64,000 nucleotides of DNA from the NCBI GenBank assembly GCA_902800625.1, contig CADCFG010000009.1:62001-126000 (forward strand). Direction: 5' to 3'. This DNA comes from an uncultured Eubacteriales bacterium (GTDB taxonomy: Bacteria > Bacillota > Clostridia > Christensenellales > Aristaeellaceae). A model generated the notes under the pieces. That model did not search any database and was not told where the DNA came from. It was given only the letters and a program-made list of their open reading frames with translations. This document shows, piece by piece, positions 56,885-64,000 of the stretch. Numbering within the stretch: the stretch's first letter is position 1; every line of letters starts with the position of its first letter. A program made the translations under genes and the position numbers.

Positions 56885-57577
56885 TCATTCCACGCCCCGC
56901 AGGCTGGTGTCCGGCACGTGCTTTCTCGCGATTTGGGCGTACTGCCGCATCTTCTCGTCGCTGGGCGCGTGCAGGCCGGCGAAGGGCACGGAGTCCCGGT
57001 CGGTGAAGGCCTGGAGGAAGTAGCGCCGCGCGCCGGCGATCCACTGGCCGATGGCCTCGAAATCCGCCGCATCGTGCAGCTCGTCCACCACGGTGGTGCG
57101 AAACTCGTAGTCCGTCTCCCCCGCCATCAGCAGCGACACACATTCGCGGATGGGCTCCAGGTCCACGCTCGCCAGCCCCACGGTTTGAGCGTACTTCTCC
57201 GGGCTGTTCTTGATGTCCATGGACACGTAGTCGGCCAGGCCCTCGGACAGGATCTTCTCCAGCCGGTCGGGATGGCCGCCGTTGGTGTCCAGCTTCACGG
57301 CGTAGCCCATGTCCCGGATATGCCGCATCAGCTCCGGCAGGTCGGGCCGCAGCGTGGGCTCGCCGCCGGTGATGGCCACGCCGTCCAGCAGGCCCCGCCG
57401 CTTCTCCAGGAAGGCGTACAGCTCCCCCTCCTCCATGATGGCCGGGGCGCTGCCGTCCACCAGCTCGAAATTGTGGCAGTAGGGGCAGCGGAAGTCGCAG
57501 CCGCCCAGGAACACCGTGCAGGCCACCCGGCCGGGGAAGTCCAGCAGGGTCATCTTTTGCAGGCCGTGAATCTTCAT
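56885..57577 (-). CDS. nrdG: Anaerobic ribonucleotide reductase activating protein (NrdG type)
   Basis: Radical SAM enzyme that installs the glycyl radical on NrdD. The 230 residues carry CDFRCPYCHN (CxxxCxxC) near residue 27, GITGGEPTL-like AITGGEPTLRPDL, and LDTNGGHPDRL. It opens GLQKMTLLDFPGRVACTVFLG, standard for the family. It is upstream of nrdD on the same strand but separated by a hairpin and NrdR boxes, so the two may be transcribed separately. Confidence 0.92.
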   Translation of the reverse strand: MKIHGLQKMTLLDFPGRVACTVFLGGCDFRCPYCHNFELVDGSAPAIMEEGELYAFLEKRRGLLDGVAITGGEPTLRPDLPELMRHIRDMGYAVKLDTNGGHPDRLEKILSEGLADYVSMDIKNSPEKYAQTVGLASVDLEPIRECVSLLMAGETDYEFRTTVVDELHDAADFEAIGQWIAGARRYFLQAFTDRDSVPFAGLHAPSDEKMRQYAQIARKHVPDTSLRGVE

Positions 57578-57589
57578 ATTGGCTCCTTT

Positions 57590-57758
57590 ACACAGACGGG
57601 AACTGTCTCAAAACGCATACTCATACAATGGCTATGAATTTGCAGGGGCGGTGTTGCGTCGCCCACCGGGCAGGACGATGCGATTCATGCCTGAGCGGGC
57701 GCCGAAACGGCGCCCCTGCACCTGTTTCATCCATGCGCATTCATTTTGAGACAACCCT
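57590..57758. repeat. Long inverted repeat TGTCTCAAAA / TTTTGAGACA
   Basis: TGTCTCAAAA (57604-57613) and TTTTGAGACA (57744-57753) bracket an inner GCAGGGGCGG...GGCGCCCCTGC stem and a GGGCGCCG/CGGCGCCC hairpin. It fills the gap between the macrodomain gene end and the activase gene start. Confidence 0.75.
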
Positions 57759-57761
57759 GTG

Positions 57762-58577
57762 TCACGCTCTCAACAGCGTTTGATAAATCCTCAAATCCTC
57801 GTCCCTGAACACGTTGAACACCACCCGGTCCATGGCGGCGGGGTTCGCCGCCAGCCAGTCCGCCACGGTCCGAACGGCGATTTCCGCCGCCCGGCCCGCC
57901 GGAAAGCGGAACACGCCGGTGGAGATGCAGCAGAAGGCCACGCTGCGAAGGCCGCTGTCCCGGCACAGGTCCAGGGTGTTTTTGTAGCAGTCCGCCAGGT
58001 CCTTCTCCAGCGCCGGGGTCAGGGCATCCTCCACGATGGGGCCCACCACGTGGACCACCTTTTTCGCCGGCAGGTTGTAGGCGTCCGTCAGCATGGGCAC
58101 GGCGGTGGGCTGCTCATAATCCGGGCCCTTCTCCCCCATCCTGCGGGCACACTCCAGCCGCAGCTGCACCCCGGCAAAGCTGTGGATGCAGTTGTCGATG
58201 CAGCCGTGCAGCGGCACGAAACAGCCCAGCATCCGGCTGTTGGCGGCGTTGACGATGGCGTCCAGCGCAAGCCGGGTGATGTCCCCCTGCCAGATGGAGA
58301 TCCGATCGGCGCAGGGCAGATTGCAGCCATAGGCTTCCCTTGCGGTGGGGATGTCGGAAAGCCCCACCACGCCGACCGCCACCGACCGCGCCTGCAGGTA
58401 CTCGTCCTGCAGCGCCAGCGTCTCCGGGTCCATGCGCCGGGGCGGGCGCACGTTCATCAGCGCGCGGATGGCCCGCTCTTGGGTGGCAGGCTCCCGGGGC
58501 ACGTCCCAGTCCCGGTACTCGCCGGAGTCAGCCTTGAACCGCTCCAGCAGCTCCGTCAATCGCTTGAATTCCGCCAT
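57762..58577 (-). CDS. Zinc-containing macrodomain ADP-ribose hydrolase
   Basis: Removes ADP-ribose from proteins. The 271 residues have an N-terminal helical part and a macrodomain from about 90: IWQGDITRLALDAIVNAANS, then GCFVPLHGCIDNCIHSFAG with Cys/His/Cys set as zinc ligands, and CISTGVFRFPAG. This zinc type is usually encoded beside a SirTM sirtuin and lipoate-carrier genes; none is here. It is followed upstream in the same direction by the GH29 gene, three bases away, so both may be co-transcribed. Confidence 0.9.
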   Translation of the reverse strand: MAEFKRLTELLERFKADSGEYRDWDVPREPATQERAIRALMNVRPPRRMDPETLALQDEYLQARSVAVGVVGLSDIPTAREAYGCNLPCADRISIWQGDITRLALDAIVNAANSRMLGCFVPLHGCIDNCIHSFAGVQLRLECARRMGEKGPDYEQPTAVPMLTDAYNLPAKKVVHVVGPIVEDALTPALEKDLADCYKNTLDLCRDSGLRSVAFCCISTGVFRFPAGRAAEIAVRTVADWLAANPAAMDRVVFNVFRDEDLRIYQTLLRA

Positions 58578-58580
58578 GGC

Positions 58581-60044
58581 TCAGTCCACGTCGATCCGGA
58601 ACGCCACGGGCATGTCCGTATCGGTGCGGTACTCCAGGCGCAGGCCCTCGCCGTCCCGGGTGAAGGGCACCTGCGCGCCGCTCTCCAGCGCGGTGACACC
58701 GCGAATGATGCCGTGGAAGTTGGTGGGCTTGCCGGGGTCCTGCTCGCCCAGGGAGCGAATCAGGTACTTCCCGTCTTCGCTGGCCTTCAGCACGATGGCG
58801 TACACCGCGCCCTTCGACGTGGTGAAGCGGATGTCGGCGCTGGTAAAGTCCTTCTTGATGCCGTCGGTGAACCGGGCCTCGGCGATCTGGGTCGGGCCCT
58901 CGCCGTACTTGCGCCAGGGCCGCGCACCGTAGATGGCCTCGCCGCTGTGGCGCATCCAGCCGCCGATCTTCTCCAGGATCGCCGCGTCCTCCTCCGGGAT
59001 GGTGCCGTCCGCCCGGGGCCCGATGTTCAAGAGCAGGCAGCCATTCTTGCTGACGATGTCCACCAGGTCGCGCACCAGGTCGAAGGCCTCGCGGTACTCG
59101 TTGCCCTCGGTGTGGCACCAGGAATTCAGCGCCACGGCGGTGTCCGTCTGCCAGAAGTAGGGCTTCACGTCGGCGAACTGGCCCCGCTCCACGTCCGGCA
59201 CGGCGCAGCCGAACAGGTAGGCGTCGTGCTTGTAGTTGATGACGACCTCGATGCCCCACTCCGCGGCGCGGTTGTAGTAGTAGGCGGCCAGCTTGCGGAT
59301 CCAGGGCTTGGCGGCGGCGTGCTCGATCCACCAGTCAAAGTAGAGCACGCGGGGGCGATAGCGGTCGATCAGCTCGCAGGTGCGCTCCAGCCAGTCCTCC
59401 ATGAACTCGTCCGTGGGCGCGGGCTCGCTGAACAGGTCGTCGAAGTTGCCTTCGGGCATGGCCGGCCAGTAGAGGTCGCCCTTTTGAAGCGGCTCGTGGA
59501 TGTCGCTGTCGAAGTCCCGGCCATGGCCCATGAAGAACCAGTGCTCGATGCGGTGGGACGAGCAGCCGATGGTCAGCCCCCGGGCCTCGCAAGCGGCCTT
59601 CAGCTCGCCCAGGGTGTCCCTGTGCGGGCCCATCTCGAAGGCGTTGAAGTGGGAGAGGTCGCTTCTGTACATCTGGAAGCCGTCGTGATGCTCCGCCACG
59701 GGCACCACGTACTTCGCCCCGGCCCGCTCGAACAGGCTCGCCCAGGCCTGCGGGTCGAACTTCTCGGCCTTGAACATGGGGATGAAGTCCTTGTAGCCGA
59801 AGTCCTTGTGGTTGCCATAGGTGGCGATGTGGTGCTCGTAGGCCTTGGAGCCGGGCATGTACATGTTGCGGGGATACCACTCGTTGTCGAAGGCTGGCAC
59901 GCTGTACACGCCCCAGTGGATGAAGATGCCAAATTTGGCGTCGCGGTACCACTCCGGCACGCGATAGTTCGACAGCGATTCCCAGGTGTCGGCATAGGGC
60001 CCCTGGGCGATGACCTTTTCAATGGCGGCGAGGCGTTCGTTCAT
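58581..60044 (-). CDS. GH29 alpha-L-fucosidase
   Basis: Cytoplasmic retaining fucosidase, 487 residues, no signal peptide. Seen: KFGIFIHWGVYSVPAFDNEWY, YVVPVAEHHDGFQMYRSDLS, catalytic nucleophile region RPRVLYFDWWIEH (Asp) and LVDIVSKNGCLLLNIGPRADG. A C-terminal beta domain follows. ATG 60044 with GGAGG upstream. Beside GH31 and GH8 genes, fucose-capped xyloglucan or similar oligosaccharides are a possible substrate. Confidence 0.93.
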   Translation of the reverse strand: MNERLAAIEKVIAQGPYADTWESLSNYRVPEWYRDAKFGIFIHWGVYSVPAFDNEWYPRNMYMPGSKAYEHHIATYGNHKDFGYKDFIPMFKAEKFDPQAWASLFERAGAKYVVPVAEHHDGFQMYRSDLSHFNAFEMGPHRDTLGELKAACEARGLTIGCSSHRIEHWFFMGHGRDFDSDIHEPLQKGDLYWPAMPEGNFDDLFSEPAPTDEFMEDWLERTCELIDRYRPRVLYFDWWIEHAAAKPWIRKLAAYYYNRAAEWGIEVVINYKHDAYLFGCAVPDVERGQFADVKPYFWQTDTAVALNSWCHTEGNEYREAFDLVRDLVDIVSKNGCLLLNIGPRADGTIPEEDAAILEKIGGWMRHSGEAIYGARPWRKYGEGPTQIAEARFTDGIKKDFTSADIRFTTSKGAVYAIVLKASEDGKYLIRSLGEQDPGKPTNFHGIIRGVTALESGAQVPFTRDGEGLRLEYRTDTDMPVAFRIDVD

Positions 60045-60104
60045 GGGGAGACCTCCTTGTGTGTGTGGAGTTTCGAGTGTGGAATTGAGTCAGCGGGAGG
60101 CAAT

Positions 60105-60129
60105 GCCTTCCCCTTTGGGGAAGGCTCAT
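60105..60129. terminator. CCTTCCCC/GGGGAAGG hairpin
   Basis: GCCTTCCCCTTTGGGGAAGGC lies four bases past the GH31 stop, between it and the GH29 start. Similar to 56836. Confidence 0.5.
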
Positions 60130-60133
60130 ATGC

Positions 60134-62353
60134 CTACCTGTGCACGATCAGCTTATACGGCTTTTCGCAATCGGTCTGGACGGTGGTCTTGCCGTTTGCC
60201 GTGCGCACCACGTAGGTCGCGGCGACGCGGCCCTTCAGATCGGGCACGGTGACGGTGATCTCGCCGTCCTCGGGCTGATAGACGTGCAGCTCCAGGCCAT
60301 CGGTATAGTCGTAGTCGGGCCGCTCCTCGCAGGCGCCCATGGGGATGACGCTGTTGGGGCGCGCCATCAGCGGCAGCGACAGGAAGTCGTGCGTCTCCCG
60401 CCGCCAGGTGTCGCCCTCGGCCTTTTCGCCGGAGAGGATGCTGGTCCAGGTGCCCGCGGGCAGGTAGTAATCCACGTGGCCGTCCGCGTGCATCACCGGA
60501 GCCGCCAGCAGGTTCGCGCCCAGCATATACTGCCGGTCGCAGGTTTCGCAGGCGATGCTGTCCGGGAACTCGATGAGCATGGGCCGGAGCACCGGCACGC
60601 CGTGCTCGTGCGCTTCCACCGCCGCGCCGTACAGGTAGGGCATCAGGCGGTTCTTGAGCCGGGCGAACTTCTTGACCACCTCGTTGGCCTCGTCGTCGAA
60701 CAGCCACGGCACCCGATAGCTGGACGAGCCGTGCAGGCGGCTGTGGCTGGACAGCAGCCCGAACACCGCCCAGCGCTTGTACACGTCGGCAGTGGCGGTC
60801 TGCTCGAAGCCGGCGATGTCGTGGCTCCAGAAGCCAAAGCCGCTGTGGCCGATGGACAGGCCGCTTCTGAGTGTCTCCGCCATGCTGCGGAAGGAGGCGC
60901 TGGAATCGCCGTTCCAGTGCACCGGGAACTTCTGGCCGCCCACGGTGGCGCTTCGGGCGAACACCACGGCGTCGCCCTCGCCCTTCACTTCCTCGATGGT
61001 CTCGAACACCAGCTTATTATACAGATAGGTATAGTAATTGTGCATCCGCAGCGGGTCGCTGCCGTCGAAGTATTTGATGCCCCGCACCGGGATGCGCTCG
61101 CCGAAGTCGGTCTTGAAGGCGTCCACGCCCATGGCCATCAGCCTGCGCAAGCGCTCGGCATACCACTCCCGGGCCGCGGGGTTGGTCACATCCAGGATCG
61201 CCGTGCCCGGCTGCCACATGTCCGTCTGCCAGGGGTCGCCGTTCTCCTTTTGGATGAAGAAGCCCTTTTCCACGCCCTCGTCGAACATGTTGCTCTCCTG
61301 GCTGATGTAGGGGTTCAGCCAGCAGCAGATGTGCAGCCCCCGGGCCTTCAGCTTTTTGAGCAGCCCCTCCGGGTCCGGGAACACGTCCGGGTCCCAGGTC
61401 AAATCTGTCAGGTGGTTCTCCTTCATCCAGAAGCAGTCGAAGTGGAACACGGAAAGGGGGATGTCCCGCTGGGCCATGCCGTCGATGAAGCTGGTCACGG
61501 TGGCCTCGTCATAGCTGGTAGTAAAGCTCGTGGACAGCCACAGCCCGAAGCTCCAGGCCGGGGGCAGCGCCGGGCGGCCCGTGAGGGCGGTGTATTTGTC
61601 CAGGATGCCCTTGGGCGTTTCGCCGTAGATCACGTCATAGGTCATGCTCTGGCCCTGCAGGCTGAACTGCACCCGCTCCACCTTTTCGCTGGCCACCTCG
61701 AAGCGCACGTCGCTGCTGGATTCCACCAGCACGCCGTAGCCCCGGTTGGTCATGTAGAAGGGCACGTTCTTGTAGGCCATCTCGCTGGCCGTGCCGCCGT
61801 CGCCGTTCCAGATGTCGATGGACTGGCCGTTCTTCACATACTCGGTAAAGCGCTCGCCCAGGCCGTACACCCGCTCGCCCACGTCCAGGTCCAGGGAGTC
61901 GATCATGTAGTCGACGCCGCTTTCCCTGTGGTGGGCGTGGGCCATGCCGTGGTACTCGGATTCAGTCAGCAGCTTCCCGTCGCCCTCGTAGCGCACGCGC
62001 CAGCCCCGCTTTTTCTTGCTGACCACGGCCCGGGCGCGACCGCTCTCAAAGATATAAGCGTCCTCCGTCTCGGTGATGACGGGCCTGACCGGGCTCTCGT
62101 ACAGTTCAAAGCTCGGGCCGGGATCCTGCTGGCCGCGGAAGTGCTCCACCTGCACGCGGATAATATCCGGCATGGGGGCGGTGAAGGTGACGGTGAGGGT
62201 GGCGTGGTTCAGCAGGTCGCCCCGGCCCTCGATGGGCACGGTGGCGCAGACCACCCGCAGCGCGTTATCCGTCATGGACGCGGTAAAACTCTGTATGGCG
62301 AAGTTGAAGTCATAGTCGGGCTTGTTCAGCCAGTAGCCGTCGGTGAATTTCAT
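60134..62353 (-). CDS. yicI: GH31 alpha-xylosidase (YicI type)
   Basis: Releases alpha-xylosyl ends, as in xyloglucan fragments. The 739-residue protein resembles E. coli YicI along its length: GVGERVYGLGERFTEYVKNG-type block, AYKNVPFYMTNRGYGVLVE, FHFDCFWMKE, nucleophile motif DAFKTDFGERIP, VFARSATVGGQKFPVHWNGD and FGFWSHDIAGFE. These motifs (FERIP after KTD, acid Asp in GD) favour alpha-xylosidase over alpha-glucosidase. No signal peptide. It overlaps the stop of a small gene upstream by four bases. Confidence 0.93.
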   Translation of the reverse strand: MKFTDGYWLNKPDYDFNFAIQSFTASMTDNALRVVCATVPIEGRGDLLNHATLTVTFTAPMPDIIRVQVEHFRGQQDPGPSFELYESPVRPVITETEDAYIFESGRARAVVSKKKRGWRVRYEGDGKLLTESEYHGMAHAHHRESGVDYMIDSLDLDVGERVYGLGERFTEYVKNGQSIDIWNGDGGTASEMAYKNVPFYMTNRGYGVLVESSSDVRFEVASEKVERVQFSLQGQSMTYDVIYGETPKGILDKYTALTGRPALPPAWSFGLWLSTSFTTSYDEATVTSFIDGMAQRDIPLSVFHFDCFWMKENHLTDLTWDPDVFPDPEGLLKKLKARGLHICCWLNPYISQESNMFDEGVEKGFFIQKENGDPWQTDMWQPGTAILDVTNPAAREWYAERLRRLMAMGVDAFKTDFGERIPVRGIKYFDGSDPLRMHNYYTYLYNKLVFETIEEVKGEGDAVVFARSATVGGQKFPVHWNGDSSASFRSMAETLRSGLSIGHSGFGFWSHDIAGFEQTATADVYKRWAVFGLLSSHSRLHGSSSYRVPWLFDDEANEVVKKFARLKNRLMPYLYGAAVEAHEHGVPVLRPMLIEFPDSIACETCDRQYMLGANLLAAPVMHADGHVDYYLPAGTWTSILSGEKAEGDTWRRETHDFLSLPLMARPNSVIPMGACEERPDYDYTDGLELHVYQPEDGEITVTVPDLKGRVAATYVVRTANGKTTVQTDCEKPYKLIVHR

Positions 62354-62511
62354 CCTCTGTCGTCCTCCGTTTGTGACTTGTTCGTCTTCTCCTGTTCCTC
62401 CCGGCGGCGCTTCAGCTCGTCCCGCCGCTTTTGCGACTTGATGTACACGTACAGCGCGTCGAAGGGGCCGATCACGAGGCAGACCAGCAGCGCGATCCAG
62501 TACCAGGGCAA
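62350..62511 (-). CDS. Small single-helix membrane protein
   Basis: About 53 residues: one helix (WYWIALLVCLVIGPFDALYVYI) and a very basic, then acidic tail (KSQKRRDELKRRREEQEKTN). TTG 62511 is the likely start, having AAGGAGG eight bases upstream; the frame is open to 62574. Its stop overlaps the GH31 start (ATGA), a typical coupling. Function unknown. Confidence 0.65.
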   Translation of the reverse strand: MPWYWIALLVCLVIGPFDALYVYIKSQKRRDELKRRREEQEKTNKSQTEDDRG

Positions 62512-62570
62512 CGCCACCGCCTCCTTGTGCTTTCGTGCCGAGTTGATTGTACCATCGCGCCCGGGGGGCG

Positions 62571-63674
62571 TCAAGATGGGTTCGGAGATTTATCCATCCA
62601 GTTCACATACCGCCCGGCGCACATCAGCAGGCTGAAGAAATACAGGCAGTTATCGTAGTACCGCCGCGCGCCCTTGCGGGGCCCGGCGTCCCACAGGCGC
62701 CTGACCCAGTCCAGGTCCCCGGTGGCCAGGGACGCCGCCGCGGTGGTGGCCAGCAGACCCAGCGGGTGCATCACCGGCGTGCCCTCCAGGCTGCCGTCCA
62801 GCTGGCAGGCGGTCTCAAGCAGCTCCGGATTGTTGGCGACGGTCGCCTGCAGCCGCCGGGCTGCGTCGGTCAGCGCCGCCGTCGGGCCGAACCAGGCGGC
62901 GTCCAGGCCGATGTTCATGCCCACGCGATAGGCGTCGGAGAAGAAGGCCATGTTCTTGCCGAACAGCAGCTTGGTGGAGCCGTCGTATTCGGCGTACTCC
63001 GGTGCAAGGCCCGTCACCGGGTGGCAGGATTTGGCGATGTATTCCCGGCTGGCCGCCGCCGCGGCGCGCCAGAATTCCCGGTCCTCCGGGTCGCAGCCCT
63101 GGGCGAACAGCGCGTAGAAGTGGGGCAGGTGGTAGGACGGATCGGAGAAATCCACCTCCGGGATGAACCGGATCAGCTTGTTCTCCGGGTCCCACATGGC
63201 GCAGCCATTCTCGTTCAGCGCATCCTGGTGCACGCAGTGCCGCAGGATCTGACGGGCGGCATCGGCGTAGTCGCCGCCCCAGCGTGCCGCCGCGAACAGC
63301 AGCGCCATGGCGTAATACTCCTCGCCGTCCGGCGCGGGGCCCTCGGCATTGTGGCTGCCGTCGGGCTTCACCGACCAGGCGAAGTAGCCTGCGTGGCGGC
63401 CGGAGCGCAGCAGCATGTAGTCGCAGGAGAACCGCCACAGCCTGTCGAAGATGTCTTGCCGATCCATCTGCACGGCCATCATCATGCCGTAGCTCATGCC
63501 CTCGGTGCGGGCGTCGATGTTGCCGGTGTCCAGCATGTAGCCGTGAAGGTCATCCGGCTCGAAGTAGAAGCGCTCGGTTTCATCCTCGAAGATGGCACGA
63601 AACGCCGCACTGACCTTGGCGTCGATCTCGGCCTCGGTCTTGCCGATTTGGGCAAACATGTTGGGATACTTCAT
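62571..63674 (-). CDS. GH8 reducing-end xylose-releasing exo-oligoxylanase type
   Basis: Inverting enzyme with an (alpha/alpha)6 barrel, 367 residues, cytoplasmic. Seen: DTGNIDARTEGMSYGMMMAVQMDR with the catalytic acid Glu, GYFAWSVKPDGS, APDGEEYYAMALLFAA with the second acid region, and FFSDAYRVGMNIGLDAAWFG. This set is that of Rex enzymes that trim xylose from the reducing end of xylooligosaccharides. ATG 63674 is chosen as GGAGG lies seven bases upstream. Confidence 0.9.
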   Translation of the reverse strand: MKYPNMFAQIGKTEAEIDAKVSAAFRAIFEDETERFYFEPDDLHGYMLDTGNIDARTEGMSYGMMMAVQMDRQDIFDRLWRFSCDYMLLRSGRHAGYFAWSVKPDGSHNAEGPAPDGEEYYAMALLFAAARWGGDYADAARQILRHCVHQDALNENGCAMWDPENKLIRFIPEVDFSDPSYHLPHFYALFAQGCDPEDREFWRAAAAASREYIAKSCHPVTGLAPEYAEYDGSTKLLFGKNMAFFSDAYRVGMNIGLDAAWFGPTAALTDAARRLQATVANNPELLETACQLDGSLEGTPVMHPLGLLATTAAASLATGDLDWVRRLWDAGPRKGARRYYDNCLYFFSLLMCAGRYVNWMDKSPNPS

Positions 63675-63676
63675 GT

Positions 63677-64000
63677 TCATTCCTCCAGGATAAAGGTGTC
63701 GTCGTCCATGAGGCGCAAGGTCACATCCGCCGGGGCGGACTTCTCCAGGCACAGGCGGGCGTTTTCCATGTCGTTTTCCACCATGGCCCGCGCCGCCTCC
63801 GGCGGCTTGCCGGTGGACAGGTGCCGCGCCAGCAGCCGCCCCCGCAGACGCTCCGGGTCGGCGGTGATGAATACGGTATAGTCGGCGTACTTCCGCAGTT
63901 CCCGCCATCCAGGTTCGTCCAGCAGAAGGTAGTTGCCCTCGATGAGCGCGATCTCCCCCGTCACCCGCAGCGCGCCCTCCACCGGGTCGTGCAGCGTGCG
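63677..64000 (-). CDS. Nucleoside/sugar kinase of the P-loop uridine-kinase-like group (5' end cut off)
   Basis: Only the last ~107 residues are in the window. EIALIEGNYLLLDEPGWREL, then RLRGRLLARHLSTGKPPEAA resembles YggC/FrcK-type kinases, in which IxEGNYLLL follows the Walker B region and the R..R motifs form the lid. The Walker A is beyond the edge. It is directly upstream of the GH8 gene (2-3 bases) and so probably in the same operon; a sugar or nucleoside substrate cannot be told. Confidence 0.8.
   Translation of the reverse strand, partial: RTLHDPVEGALRVTGEIALIEGNYLLLDEPGWRELRKYADYTVFITADPERLRGRLLARHLSTGKPPEAARAMVENDMENARLCLEKSAPADVTLRLMDDDTFILEE

Overview
The window is 64 kb of high-GC, gene-dense bacterial DNA. 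Its families point to an anaerobic Gram-positive of the class Clostridia, probably from an animal gut. Supporting features are an anaerobic class III ribonucleotide reductase, a six-subunit Rnf complex, the acetylase branch of lysine synthesis, MalEFG-type sugar ABC systems with a separate MsmX-type ATPase, strong GGAGG ribosome sites, frequent GTG/TTG starts and many palindromic intergenic repeats. I cannot name a genus. No rRNA, tRNA, CRISPR array, transposase or phage gene was found.

Layout. 1-3.6 kb: rhomboid protease (cut by the window edge) and larC-larB-larE for the nickel-pincer cofactor of lactate racemase. 3.8-10 kb: a coiled-coil membrane protein, mnmA, and a four-gene MotA/MotB-like (ZorAB-like) membrane operon. 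10-14 kb: a short-chain dehydrogenase, a small XRE regulator divergent from a lower-GC acyl-CoA ligase, and a membrane protein. 14-23 kb: glycogen phosphorylase, an AraC regulator and a maltodextrin-type ABC operon whose first permease gene is broken by a deletion. 23.5-28.5 kb: rRNA-modification genes, envelope proteins and mntP. 28.6-32.8 kb: dapA-dapB-dapH-M20 deacetylase behind a promoter, lysine riboswitch and terminator. 32.9-34.6 kb: a Dabb protein and an HPr-D-lactate dehydrogenase fusion.

34.8-45.1 kb is the most striking part: rnfC, an rnfD-rnfG fusion, rnfE, rnfA, rnfB, then a 932-residue protein with two FMN-binding domains, eight MKYMR-type repeats and a pentaheme NrfA-type nitrite reductase, followed by resB-like and ccsA-like cytochrome c assembly genes. 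A reasonable reading is one electron route: ferredoxin to Rnf, to the flavin domains, to the hemes and an extracellular acceptor. 45.2-51.4 kb: a GH130 phosphorylase with its own binding protein and permeases and a LacI regulator. 51.4-58.6 kb: trxB, a fic gene gutted by an internal deletion, two AT-richer genes, nrdD fused to a glutaredoxin-like domain behind NrdR-type boxes, its activase, and a zinc-type macrodomain. 58.6-64 kb: GH29, GH31 (YicI-type), GH8 and a sugar or nucleoside kinase, suggesting intracellular breakdown of fucosylated or xylose-bearing oligosaccharides.

Most noteworthy: the Rnf/FMN-NrfA system; the HPr-D-LDH fusion; and two copies of a ~205-nt intergenic element whose stems keep pairing while their sequences differ, which suggests an undescribed structured RNA or RNA-level repeat.
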